From Stichopus chloronotus (lineage: Eukaryota > Echinodermata > Holothuroidea > Aspidochirotida > Stichopodidae): a DNA stretch of 64,000 nucleotides. The DNA lies in assembly GCA_021234535.1 (NCBI GenBank), contig CM037848.1, positions 16,199,444 to 16,263,443 of the forward strand. Reading direction: 5' to 3'. Position 1 is the first letter of the stretch, and each line of letters opens with the position of its first letter. The notes below the pieces were generated by a model, which did no database searches, was not told where the DNA came from, and saw only the letters and a program-made list of their open reading frames with translations. The position numbers and the translations under genes were made by a program. Below, one piece after another: positions 27,129-38,928 of this stretch.

Positions 27129-27904
27129 TAGTTTCATATTAGTCAGTAGAAATTTCAGTGCAAGTTTTTTTTGTTCCGAGGTAATAAGACGCCGAATACC
27201 CTCACTTGGGTGTATCCGTTCACCATTTTAAAGAACCGCTCGAAGTTCCAAATATGTCGTTCTCACGTCACGTGGTCACATCATCTCCATGTCTTTAACT
27301 AGAGGGTTTTCAGTTGTTCTGTATTTAGTGTCCTCTGAGACACGGTCGGGGATGTTAGTGCACTTATTACATTCGGAGTGTGGGCCTCTGCCTGTAGGAG
27401 TTGTATAATGTTGGATAATTATACATAACGTTACCCAACGCTATAGAGCCAGATAGCCGGTACGTAGGCAAGCACTGTTATGACATTCGTGGGCTTCGAA
27501 GGTTTCGTACTTGTGAACAATAACTTACAAAGAGAAGTAAAAGTAACTCGAAAATTTGTCGTTTTCATCTCCATGATTTTTAGCGAACGATGAACCTAAA
27601 ACTGAAATTTACACAGGTTTTTTTTTTTTTTTTGCGACATAGATGTTGATGACGTCACTTTCAGCACGAATTTGGAACACTACCTATAACAATACAGACT
27701 ATGGGTAAACTTATAGCCAACAATGAGTAAACTAATGGACAATTAGGCGTTTGTGCAGTCGACCCACAGTACTCCAAAGTCACCGTGTTCTATAGGTTCA
27801 CCTGAAATTTAGCAAAAACAAAGAACGATCGAAACCACATTACCAAACCGAATCTGCACCGCTAGTACAGACACCATAGGCTACAAAAAGGTAGAACTTC
27901 AAAT
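27129..27904. other. Non-coding intronic stretch
   Basis: No gene. A palindromic E-box CACGTG lies at 27269-27274 and a T16 run at 27618-27633. Confidence 0.45.
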
Positions 27905-28409
27905 GTTAACCATTGGTAGCACTTGACAAGTAGATGATCTCTGTCACGTTCTGATTAGGTCAAAGGTCACAAATGGTCAGAAGAGGTCATAGTTTAGAAA
28001 CCTTGTAAACACTGTACAGTATCTCCAGAAGGAAAAGTTGCTGGAACTTCAAACCTTGTGTATAGGTTGTTACATCGTGAGTAGATGACCCCTATTGCTT
28101 TTCATGGAGGTCAAACGTCATTTGAGGTGGAAGTTTGAAGAACTTGTAAGGAAGATACACATCAGTGACTGATTTTTGGTGGAACTTCCCACTTGTAACT
28201 TTTGCAGCTCTTGATAAGTAGATGATGTCTGGCATTTTTTTAGGATGGTCAAAGGATACATGCATGTCAGCAAACATCGCACTTTGAAAACCTTGTGGGC
28301 ATGGTTTTTCAAGGAGGTTAGGGTGAGTGAACTTCAAAATCGGTATGTTGGTTATTCTTTCTTCATCATAAAAATTGGCAGGGAATCACAAACTCCTTTG
28401 ACTTTCCGG
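27905..28409 (+). mobile_element. HINE-like element, 5'-truncated or decayed copy D
   Basis: About two diverged core units, with the markers GTAGATGATCTCT, AGGTCAAAGGTCA and CTTGTAAACACTGT. They run into a 3' end with GGCAGGGAATC (28377-28387) and a degraded hairpin ending CCGG at 28406-28409, followed by TT. The 5' hairpin and TG microsatellite are missing, so the left limit is approximate. Confidence 0.6.
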
Positions 28410-29621
28410 TTTCGTTCACCTTATTGCTAAGAAATACCTTTCGAGCGACAGCCACACAGGGGCGGCAGGTCAGGGAGGCGTTACGCATGCTAGTGAAGGC
28501 TTAGGTTTTATTTCTTTTTCATTGCTCATTATAATATTGATGTACGGATAGTCACCATAGTGGAAAAACTTGATGAACTGTTCCCTGCAGGGGCGTCGAT
28601 ATGATTTAGAAAGTGGATGAGGGAGAGGGGGATATGACCTAAAAAGACCTATATAGTTTTTGGTTACCCCACATTTTTAGTTTTGTCACAAAAAGTTGGG
28701 GGTGTGGGAGGCAATGTGATTGTGTCCCTCCCAGAAACGTCCCTCAATCTTCAACAGAGTTGGTTTAACTTCGCGGTTCTGTTTACGAGTGGGGGACACT
28801 CTTAAGGAAGGGGATTTTATCTATTGTCTTAGCTGAATGCATTTGTGTGAAAGACAAAGACGAAGACACAAAGACATCACATCTGTTGATATGTTGATCA
28901 CAACTGTTGATTACTGATTGTATGTTTGCTTTCAATATCGTGTATTCATGGCAATTACATAACAAAGCAATATTGATCAGCACATTGTTCCAAATATATG
29001 ATGCTGCAGTATAAATGTTTCTATTTACGTGTAGTCCATATATAATTGATATGGTCCGATTGAAAGACATCGTGCTTTGTCTGTTTGTGTGAGACACATT
29101 GATGTATATAAGTCACGTTCAACAAGCAGTAACGAAGTAGCATTGCTGATATACTTGTGTTTTTCATGTTGTAGTTTCCTGTATAATAATGCAAATTTAC
29201 TGTACCTGTATACATTACTGCCGCCAACCAGTATTTTTTGAAAGCTTTAACAGGTTGAGATTACCACGGATTTGTGAGGTAAAAGTAAAAAAAGAACGGA
29301 TGAAGTATGGATCGTATTACTTTACCGAACAAATGAGAAAAGATTATGACCCGTTGGTGCCGGTATAGCTGTATACAGGATAACATATTCCATAAGATCA
29401 AGTTCATGATGACGAAACAATCAATGACGTCGTGATAATTGTGTTGGTGTATGTGTGTGTGCGTGTGTGTGTGTGTGTGTGTGGGTGCAAGCTGATGTGT
29501 TTCTGTATTATGATTGTGTTATGTGAACTCCACCGTAAAAATTCAAATAAATTGAATTCAGAATTTTCAATCTCTGTGGGGTAATCTCCAAAATGACGTC
29601 GCATTAGAAGGCGTTTTTTAA
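28410..29621. other. Non-coding intronic stretch
   Basis: No gene supported. A TG microsatellite occupies about 29449-29484. The remainder is unique-looking. Confidence 0.45.
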
Positions 29622-30149
29622 TCGTACGGACCTTCTGTCTTTCAAACAGCCACCAACCAAGATTCTTGTGCCAAGCCAAATTCCTAGCCCTCCTACTCCC
29701 AGGCACGGGTAACTCGCTTTGCAACAAACCACGCTGCCAATTATGTCAACACTTGTGTACTTCATTCCCTGTGAGCCCCCCCCCCCCCCCTTCCAGGGAC
29801 TACCCTCAAGTTCTACTCTGGTAATCTTGACTGTGATTCTGCCAATATAATCTACATACTTTGTTTGCAATAAATGCCCTGAAGGCAATTATGTTGGGGA
29901 AACGGAGACGAAATTCCAAGTACGTTTTAACAACCACAAACTCACTACAGTATTTTACAACATCTCAAGGGATACTCTGCAGCCGAACACTGTTCCTCCC
30001 CACGACACACAAATACTTAATCTTAAAATCCGTATCTGGAAAGGAAGAAGATAGGTGAAGCTGATGAGTGTAGGCTAATCCTACGCATCTATAGCCATAC
30101 TACAGGCCTCTACAGAGATCTACCCATTTTAACTGAGTTTATGTTGTAG
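29622..30149 (+). pseudogene. Penelope-like retroelement tail with GIY-YIG domain, broken
   Basis: Seen: one frame gives FLCQAKFLALLLPGTG and then CNKPRCQLCQHL (29683-29750), the cysteine-rich linker found between reverse transcriptase and endonuclease in Penelope-like elements. After a C15 run, another frame gives CDSANIIYILC and, one base out of frame, CPEGNYVGETETKF and VRFNNHK. These are the GIY-YIG core words: IIYILC is the GIY-like strand and NYVGET the YIG-like strand. Further on come LNLKIRIWKG and, in a third frame, TTGLYRDLPILTEF up to a stop at 30147-30149. Known: Penelope-like elements are retrotransposons whose C-terminal GIY-YIG domain nicks target DNA. At least two frameshifts and an internal deletion show that it is dead. 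The reverse transcriptase is absent upstream, consistent with 5' truncation. The downstream sequence holds a ribozyme candidate. Confidence 0.8.
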
Positions 30150-30171
30150 GATATGTACATCGGTTGCTCCA

Positions 30172-30229
30172 TGATCACTCAGGTCTCTGAGGAAGAGTTA
30201 GGACCTCGAAACATCAGACCACGTGATCA
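30172..30229 (+). ncRNA. Minimal hammerhead ribozyme candidate (Penelope-associated)
   Basis: Seen: core CTGAGGA (30187-30193) and GAAA (30208-30211) enclose a short GAG/CTC stem II (30195-30197 with 30205-30207). Stem I pairs GGTCT (30182-30186) with AGACC (30216-30220), then, across a small internal loop, TGATCAC (30172-30178) with GTGATCA (30223-30229). The predicted cleavage site follows ATC at 30213-30215. Stem III is essentially absent. Known: hammerhead variants with missing or very short stem III are associated with Penelope-like retrotransposons and can cleave as dimers. Odd: one extra A (30194) lies between the core and stem II, so activity is uncertain. Confidence 0.6.
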
Positions 30230-30664
30230 CTCTCTTCGATTTCCGATTAAAAGATAAATTGCTTGATTTATTGACGGTTAGCATTGGATATAAGCAGTTG
30301 AGTTACATGATTAGCAAAATAAGTAAAAGTGAAAAGGGACGGAACCACGGTCACACTGCTTGATATTTGTGAAGTGGGACAATGCATTCAGTTCCACTGG
30401 GCCTATGCACACGCATATACAACCATTGTGTACTGCAGTGCCTATATAGCCCGGTAATGGTTTTAAAGTGATTCCACACAAACAGAACGACGTGACAGTT
30501 GTGAAATTGTGAAATGCCTCAAAGTTTGTACCAGTTAGTGTGGATTGTTTAGATGGCCCACACAAACCACAGTCCCTTCTCTTCCTCTCCCCCCCCCCCC
30601 CCACCACTGCAGGTACTCCTCTCATCTCTCCCCATGTAACGTAGATCCATGCCATGCAGTAGTT
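30230..30664. other. Non-coding intronic stretch
   Basis: It includes the possible 3' tail of the Penelope-like element and a C14 run (30589-30602). Nothing else recognised. Confidence 0.4.
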
Positions 30665-31052
30665 TAAAGAGGTGCATTGAGTTGATGTCAATGAAGATTG
30701 TGATGATTTTGAAGGGTATATAAACACATATGACAGTTAATTGGCATAATTAGTCAAGTTTTACATCCATTAGGTTTGGAAACACTCAAAATTGTTTATT
30801 TTTTCTTACCGATACTTGTGCTGGTTGCTGTGTGTATGTAAATATAGTGCTAGTATGAAAAGTGTCTGGTCACAAATTTTCAAAAACGAAATCAAATCGT
30901 TAATTACTCACTCATTAACGTTCCATTGTAAGTGGCAAAATGGAATGCTCTAAATTTGACCATTTGTCGCTAGTGTGTGAAGGAGACATGACAGGTTTAG
31001 AAAAAAATGTTGGTGAATTTCACAAAACAACTCAGTAAGCCTTTTGAACACA
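30665..31052 (+). repeat. Unclassified dispersed repeat B, copy 1
   Basis: Aligns along its length with 62668-63045. Shared words include GAGTTGAT, ATGATTTTGAAGGGT, TTCAAGTTT-like blocks, AAAAGTGTCTGGTCAC, AATCGTTAA, CTCACTC, TTAATGTTCC or TTAACGTTCC, GACCATTTGTC and TTGGTGAATT. No terminal repeats or protein domain seen. Confidence 0.75.
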
Positions 31053-31959
31053 AAGATAACACCGCACACTGCGGTAGGGCTACAACCTGTTACACATCTA
31101 TAACCAGATAATATAACCTTTTCTCTCATCGCTGCTATAGAGAGTTGCCTCTAAACCAAATTCAAGATCCCTGTTTCCTGTGGTTGTTTGTGACGTAGGC
31201 TATTTGGCCATAAAACTTTCTTGAAAGGCCAGCCAGCTATGTGCGCCTTTGATAATAACTAAGTGGTGTGTATTACGATGCTGTTAATAACAGTGCTTCC
31301 TGCAGTCTTCGCAGCGATTGTGCTGTTAGATCACTTCTTAGATAAATTGAAGATTGACAAATGAAACGCGGAAGACGTGTTGCTAAGATAAACAAAGAGA
31401 AACAAAGTACCGCCATTGATTCTGCAGCAGTAATGTTTTCCACAAGGCACAGCTACCACGTTCAACAAAATATAGTTTATATTACAATATCATATGCAAA
31501 AGGAGTTCCCATTTACTCCACCCATGCAGTGAATTACGTACAGTAACAGGAATAATCAGGTTGCTTGTATGACAGCGCACAGGCATATGTACCATGCTTT
31601 CTTTTGCCCTGTTTTACCCTCAATGTCCGTAATTTGTGTTATTTACCAGAGCTGTCTATTCGCTAGAATACCCTCTAAGAAGGCGCCATATTTATCTGTT
31701 ATACCCGGAGAATATTAAATTTATGACTTTCTAAGTGTTTGTTTTACTCTCATTATTTGTTATATATAGCATTATTTCATTTTGAAGATGTACATAGATT
31801 ACATATGCCATTCTTAGACATGTTATGGTCTTCTATTAGACTAATCACGTGATTATCAAGTGTTCATTTCTTATTATACACAGTGCACGTTAATAGAAGA
31901 ACAACATCACCCCGTTAGAAACCAAGTAAAATGTATCTGAAAAAGAGCTGGTGTGATTC
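31053..31959. other. Non-coding intronic stretch, nothing recognised
   Basis: AT-rich sequence with no gene, tandem repeat or element end that I can identify. Confidence 0.45.
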
Positions 31960-32372
31960 ACGCCTAGGATGCAGAATGAACTACTGACTCACAATCCGTT
32001 GGAATTGGGTTTATATTTATCATTGTTTTCGAGATACGAATCATACGACTTTTCCAAAGTTTGATGAAAGTGCAAAGTTGAAGAAGTGGAGTGTTGCACG
32101 GTATCAGTATTTCTTTTTAAGGCCTATGTTGTCTCTTAGTCACTTCATTAGGTCTCATATTGGTAAGTGATATCGATATAAGACAACACATGTTTCCATA
32201 ACATAAGGTGTATCGCTCTCTAGACGTCACTCGTATGGCTTATGTTTATTCATGATGTGATTGTAAATGAGACTTTCAGTTTGTTAAATGGTCAATGTTT
32301 GATGAATTTTGACTCCAATTTTGGTTATTTCTAGACGTTTTTAATGATTAATTACTCCAAATACTCCAAAAG
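31960..32372 (+). repeat. Unclassified dispersed repeat A, copy 2
   Basis: Colinear with 7490-8000, in the same orientation. The best block runs from CAATCCGTTGGAATT (about 31989) to TTGGTAAGTGATATCGATAT (about 32159). Confidence 0.6.
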
Positions 32373-33417
32373 TGTTTTCCATGTCACAGGTACTCTCATA
32401 CATGTACTTATCAATAAATCACGGAAAATGCCACCTTCGCGCCAGCTGTTACAAAGCAAAGTGACACATATATATATATACGGAGATCAATCAATTGCAT
32501 TACTGGCTTGCAAAATCATGGATTTTTCAGGGCCTCACATATTGTTTCGTATCATGACTATTCCTACTTAAAAATGTCACTTCAGCAAAGTAAAGCAAAC
32601 ATTACTCACTGATATGAACCACTTTTCCGTCACAATCCCCCCCCCCCCCTTCTTGTCGGACTGGTCTTTACATTTCTAATCTACGTCACACATTATAAAA
32701 AATAAAGTGATGGATTTGACTTTTTTTTCACTTTTGTCATAGTTTTGATCAAATAACTTTTATAGGACATGGATGCTACACGACGAGAGTTTGTTTGCAC
32801 ATGGACGGTATATCGCCATGGCTTCGCGTGATACAATTAGGAAAGATAAAAATTGTTTCATCTTGCTTGTAGTATTATGTTGACGTAGCTGGTGATTGTT
32901 GATAACGAACAATTAATCGATTTATCGATATCATCGATCAGGTGATACGAAGTGAAGTTACAAAGATGAGAGATTAGAAAAGAAATTAAGAAAACATAAC
33001 AGAATCCATTCCTTGCGTACATTATGTTGTTGCGATAGAGAAACGATCTTTCTTTCTCAAAATTGGTAACTTATTGGGGTGATTTTGCTTATGGTACTGT
33101 CACTCGGAATGGGTTCAAAGTCTTCGAAATAACGAAAGGTGTGCATTTTTTAGGGTGTATGTGCAAAGCGCATGCACGCGTGAATTTCGTAGTGATAGCG
33201 TTTACAATATATGACAATCTCCGAGTTAGTTGAGCGAATAATCCATTTTTCAGCTGTCGATTATCTCAATTTATAACTCGTTGCAGTCATCATTTCACGT
33301 GCGTCACTTACTGACGTTCCCCTTGAGTTGCCCGTGTTTTTTTTTTATGTTTTGTTTTGTTTTTTTTTGTTTTGTTTTTTGTTTTTTTAGTGTGCCTATA
33401 TTTTTACATGGTTATAA
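32373..33417. other. Non-coding intronic stretch
   Basis: Contains a C13 run (32637-32649), clustered ATCGAT words including TATCGATA (about 32915-32940), and a T/G-rich (TTTTG)n tract at 33335-33388. Confidence 0.45.
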
Positions 33418-33421
33418 TTAA

Positions 33422-33801
33422 AGCAGGGCCTGTAGTAAGGCCTATCACTGCATCTTAACGGCACACCAAAGCAGGATACACTTCTTACAGTTGCCAAAGC
33501 TGTAAAAACTATACCGTGCCGTGGTCTTGTCGTCCAAGGATATATCTTAATTTCCAAAAGAAATACGTTTTCTCGGGAGTTTCGTTGTAGTATTCTAACG
33601 GAAGAGCCGCACATTTACCGCACGGTTCCACTTATTCTTTATCCCAAAAAACTAAATCACTCTTGAATGCAGTAATTAACACACTAGTCCTTAAGGAAAC
33701 GTAGCGTAGTGTAGATGTTATTTTGAAGATTAGTATCAAATGGAAGACGTGATGATTTACGATAAAGGCTTATTGTCTTTCTTCAAACAGCACATTCTGC
33801 T
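33422..33801. mobile_element. TTAA-type MITE, family 2, copy 2
   Basis: TTAA at 33418-33421 precedes AAGCAGGG. The right end CACATTCTGCT is followed by ATAA, a decayed TTAA. Internal blocks match the copy at 5582: TTACAGTTG, TACCGTGCCGTGG, GGGAGTTTCG, AGAGCCGCACATTTA and CACGGTTCC. The TIRs are more diverged than in copy 1. Confidence 0.6.
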
Positions 33802-35061
33802 ATAAGAGGCTTTACTTAATATGGCTACAGTTATAAGTGACCATAATTTACTTCAGAGCGCCTATAATTAGATTGGTCGTAATAAATATGACAGTAATTA
33901 AATGGCTAGAAGTAATTGAAGTTCGGATACAATATGGCTATTGAATTAGGTTCAACGTCTCTTTTTCAAATTTTGCAAGCCAGTATAGGCCTAATTGGTA
34001 AAGGGCAACAAGATTTCTTTGGTATATCCATTTATTTTTTATCGGAAGAGGTGGAAACGTCATATTGATGCCTGTGTACTTGCTCTAGTTTTATAACATA
34101 CAAGTTTCTACACCGCCTTATTATCAGACCAATTAACCGCCTTACTATCAAACCAACCGCCTTATATCCAGAGCATATACCGTCCGGATTTTTTCAAGGC
34201 ACGTAATTGTATATCATATGTATTGGACGGTATAGTCAGTGGAAATTTTATCTTTACGATTTTCTTGAAGTAAACTTTGAAAACTAAACTTTGATGAGTT
34301 TGTCTCTAACTATGTCAGGAGTGCGTGTGAAATGTAAGTAAACTTAAATAGAAATACTCTGTGAACAATTGTGTAAATATACTGTACTTATTATCATACA
34401 TGTGCTAGTTTTGAAATTTTCAATTAGAAACGTTAGTCCTAAGAGAAATTAACAGTACATATGCACCGTTTGATAGGTGTATATTTATAGTGAGTATCAA
34501 TCAATAAATGAACGAAAGAAGTAGACCTAAGTGTGCATTACCGCAACCTACCTACCATAGTAACCGATGTACAGATTCATTTAGTGTTAAATTGGCGTTT
34601 CACGGGGATCATGTCATTTCGAATTAAACGGTATAACCAATAGGGCAACTATTATTGCAAGCAAACCTATCGTTTCAACGTCGCGCTCTTTTCGATAAGA
34701 AAAAATGGGATGAACATACCGGTCCGTCACGGTTTAATTGCCGTCCGTGATGCATTGAAAATTTGCTAAAAAATGTCATCTACATCGTATTTTAGGAAAG
34801 TCCGTCACAGTTTGTTGTTATTTATAGCTTTTTTTTTTTTTTTTTAACCGTTACTGAAATAATGCACTGTCGAATGTTTGAGACACCTTCAGCATAGGCT
34901 AGTCGGTATACTCCGAGTTAACTAAAGAATATTCGGGTTTAGGTGTTTAGCACTTCAAATTGGAGGATATGTTATTGCGAGAATATATCCTTGCATGTGA
35001 CGTCACAGAGGTGCAGCGCAGCGCCATCCTTGCGGATAAGCTGATTTAACACGCGCAGACG
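33802..35061. other. Non-coding intronic stretch with a small minisatellite
   Basis: Three diverged copies of a unit of about 22 bp containing ACCGCCTTA and TATCA lie at 34111-34170. A T17 run lies at 34829-34845. The right edge (from about 34990) becomes CpG-rich. Confidence 0.5.
34996..35007. promoter_or_regulatory. CRE palindrome at the edge of a CpG-rich patch
   Basis: TGTGACGTCACA is a perfect 12-base palindrome containing a full cAMP-response element. The next 100 bases (to about 35110) are clearly richer in CpG than the surroundings and contain a second GACGTC and a CACGTG. This could mark a promoter, but no gene start is evident. Confidence 0.4.
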
Positions 35062-35289
35062 TCAGCACGTGCGGCGTCCCTGTCGTTCGACCCACAGACG
35101 CCTAGCGTAGCAATATGTACACTGTTTGCCTGAAGTAGGGCGTCCTTGTTTGTTGCTATGCAGGTATGGCTCTGTTGTTGTGTTACGTCCATGCAGGGGG
35201 TCTGAAGACATTACATAGTCCTCTGTTGGAGTACTGTTGTCTTCTTTGAAGCAGTGAGCTTGTCTTTCATCCACTGAAGATGAAATTCT
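35062..35289 (-). pseudogene. Possible exon or transposase tail with CxxC pair
   Basis: On the - strand a good acceptor-like site (pyrimidine-rich, CTTTGCAG, just above 35289) leads into an open frame of about 75 codons. It contains DERQAHCFKEDNS, GRPTSGKQCTYCYARR and GRRTC before a stop. Allowing one frameshift, the end would gain a second CxxC (cysteines at about 35060-35050). The CxxC-basic-CxxC order recalls the zinc-binding tail of piggyBac-type transposases, which would suit the TTAA MITEs here. The similarity is weak, and it could be an exon of an unrelated gene or chance. Confidence 0.28.
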
Positions 35290-38200
35290 GCAAAGATTAC
35301 GGAGAAAAGATTAACCTGACGCAGAAAGTATTTTAAAAATGTCCCTCCCAGCTCCCCGGACACACACAACACAAGTTCAATTTGAACTTTGAGTTGTATG
35401 AGCTTCGTCTTCTGTGAACTCATACCATCTCCAAACTTTTGCCTGTTAAAATATTTGTACTAACGCATGGAAAGGTTGCGTATTTATAATTCATTTGAAG
35501 GAAACTTGCAGAGAATGATAGAATATTGCGAAAAAATTTTCTCTCAACTACGTATCCCTCCTTTAAGAGATGAAAGATGAATTTTTTAGGCCTTTTCGAA
35601 TTATTTGTGGTACGGTACCTCTGTATCAGTGTGTCTCTGTGTAAGTACGTATGTGATCTCAATGAAATGTTTGAACACAATACCATCAAATCAAATGTAC
35701 ATATACCTGCATATTGTGACAGCGTACAATGCACTACTAAACCGTCTGATATTGTGAAATCAGTAAGTGATTCGTGGTCTGATGGAAAAATTCACTCCAA
35801 TAAATTATATACGAACTGAAGGAAATCTACCCTCAAACTTGAGAAGTCAGAATGTTTATACCATGTGTTTCTAACCGCAACCACTAGGCCTTACAGAATA
35901 AAGCCCATACCAGATGAAAGTATTTTTGGATCACAACTTTATGCATTAACGTTCCTATTCCTTATCTTGATACGATTAAATCGTATTCAAGAACGAAGGG
36001 ATTACTGCACTACGCACAGCCTCAGACTTGGAGTTGTACCTTTACATATCAGTACCGTATATCTAATAAATATGTGAAGTGCATGTTTTCAGTTCGAAGC
36101 ATTCAATTACATCTGACAAACTTCGGATATTAAAAACACTAATAAATATAATAATAATACAAAGTAATAGAAGAGTAAATTGGACCCCTTCAAGAGTTTG
36201 CATGAACTTCTGAAGTCCAACCTCGTTTGTAGCATACCGTAGTCTGCAAACCCCTAGAAAAAAAAACCTTATATTCTTCAGTACCAATAATTTTCCGCAG
36301 TTTCTTAAATCCCAGAGAATTTGGCAAGAATGTGGTCTTGCGTCTAAGGTGGGAAAAGAAGGATGGAGCGGGAGAGTGACTTGACACAACACGCTGTGCG
36401 GGTAAATAAAGTAAACAGTTTTGTTTATCGAATTGATGAATACCACAATGGTACGAGAAACGTCCCTATTAAAGTGATATGAAGGATTTGTAGAGATTCA
36501 TGTTTTTCGTTGCATTGCAGTCTTGGACTGCCGTAAATCTGCAGCGTATCAACAAACGCTTCCCGTTGACAAGTGAGTTCGAAAAATGCTGGTAATGGAA
36601 AACGAACGAACCAGTTAGTTTATTGCCGACTGGAATATGAAGGCATACCTTCAAATTAAAGTGCGCATATGTTCTAACCACCACTTTGTACGTTGATGTG
36701 TCTGCGTGGAGTCAACACTGATTTACTGCATACATGGTTCAAGACAAAGAGGTTACCGTTGTTAGGAAAACAGACAAAAATCATTGAACTCATAGTGCAA
36801 CAAAAATTGAGAAGACAATAAAAATATGTAAAAATTACAGAATTCCAATGTTTGTATTTTCCCACCAATGTCATGCCATTTCAGTTGTACTGAAGATCTC
36901 TATAACCCTGGCACCGAAAATAAAAACATTCGACGGTGCCTTCGTGTACCATCGGATTATGGTACGGAATTCTATAGCTTTGCAGCATGGACATTTTTTT
37001 AAAGAAGAAACGGAAATCAATTGAAAAATTTAGAAGACTGTACCGGAAAGAGAGAAATTTCTCTATTGGCCTATTTTTGATCAGCTAATCATGTTTAGCC
37101 ACTTCACTAATTTATTGCGACAAACAATACAGCGGTTTCGAAATTCGGGTAACAAATTCTAAATTAGGTCAAACTTATCCCTACCAACCTCCCCCCCCCC
37201 CCCCCCGCTCCTCGAAATATTGACTCTCTGTTATAGTTATACCTGCAACCAAACTATCCTTCGTTTTATTCCATCCCATTAATAAAACAAGGGTATAAAC
37301 TGTGACATCTGTGGTACTTTTGGTGAAATTCCAATTATTCCGTAAATAGTTTCCATACTTCCTCTCCGTGATTCTAGGATTTAATTTCTGACCCTAACTG
37401 ATGCGTGGAAGCTGGACTAGTCCGTTACATCCCCTTGTTGCTCTGCTTCGTGTCAACTACCGTAGATACACAATTTAGAAGAAGCTATATGGCATAGTTC
37501 GCTGAATTTGGTCGCAGTTACGTTGTCGTCAAGTTGAGTAGAGACTAAGTCAGCGACATGTTTCTCTTGTCCCAGTTATCTCTCTCTCTCTCGAGGGTTT
37601 CTACTTTCATCGTTACAGTTTGATTTTCGTCTCCGGTGATCCTGAGGGAATAATTTTTGACAAGTTTATTAATTAAGTTCACAGGTTTGTGATGAGCAGT
37701 ATAACATGTCGATATAGTGTAGGTCATTTTATCCGTATATATACAGGTGTGAGGAGAAGCTACTCGATATTTTGAATGTTTTTGTTAACTGAATGACCTT
37801 CAAAAATAAAATCAAAAGCGAAACATGTAATAGATTTCTGTTGTTTATTCATTAAATTGCTCTTGATAAGTTTTGTAACCTGGTGAGTGACCCTTTTCAG
37901 CTGTGTAGCTCCTTTCATTTTGTAGGGATAGCTCAATTTGATAAACAATTGCGTACAGTATGGCCTAATGGTTATACTTGAATATCATCTGACTAATTAT
38001 AGAGTAATGTAAAAGCGGGGAATTTATTGGAATTCATCACAGTATCACTCATTTAGTATGCATGGATTCTTGGACAAACGTACGACTTTTGACGTAAACA
38101 TTTGCGTCACTGTTTACCGTACTGTGCATTGAGCTGTTACGGCAGTTGTTATCCGACCTAAGTGTACCTACTTTTCCCATCTTAAGCCCCTTCCCTTTCA

Positions 38201-38928
38201 TTTTAATATTTAATGGTCATGAAGTTACATGGCCAAGACAGCTGTAGGGTAGAAACATGCTGGAGACCTTCCAAAGAATCGTAGCCTTTGCGATCACGCA
38301 GGTGGGTATCTGGCCTGTACATGTCATATTTAGGGAACCGAATGTAGGCATCTGTAAGTATAGTCAATCAATCAATTGATCCAATTATCGTGTATTACTA
38401 TTAGAGTAACCCACTCATATGCACTTGTCGCAACCATTTTGTTCGTATATGTAAACACATCCACTACAGCGTTCTCTGTTCGAAAAATATATATTTGTAC
38501 AGTGTACACTGTGTTTGTATTTCAAGCTCTCTCTCTCTCTCTGACGGATAAATATTTATGTAACAGAATGTCGGTATCTGTAAGTTACGAATAGTGACAC
38601 ATACAGTAGAACGAAAAAATCACTTATCCCGTCTGTCAATCAATTACAAGTAAGTTCTAATATATCATTAGCCGAGAGACCATTTCAACGGAAGAGATGT
38701 GTTCGCATTGTAATAAGTCAGGCTCTGTCAAGAATCCCACCCCAAATATTCCGAACACTAAAAAAAAAAAAAAAAGATAAAAAAAACGTCTAAAAATACT
38801 AACCCGGTGATCAATCTTCTAACATGGATCAGAATGCCAGAAGTTGTGACTGGAGTTCAAAGTTGATAACACTTGACATTTTGTATGTCACCACGGGGTG
38901 GGTATCAACGGTTATTATTGATTCCTTG
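35290..38928. other. Long non-coding intronic stretch
   Basis: No gene supported on either strand. Contains a C16 run (37191-37206), TC-rich tracts (37577-37592, 38526-38542) and an A-rich run (38760-38785). Confidence 0.45.

Noticed and set aside
32910..32945. Clustered ATCGAT words including TATCGATA as an insect-type DRE promoter
   Set aside because: No transcript start or gene nearby, and the motif is not established as a promoter in this lineage.
36063..36446. - strand frame of 127 codons
   Set aside because: Contains low-complexity hydrophobic and T-rich translation with no domain or splice support.
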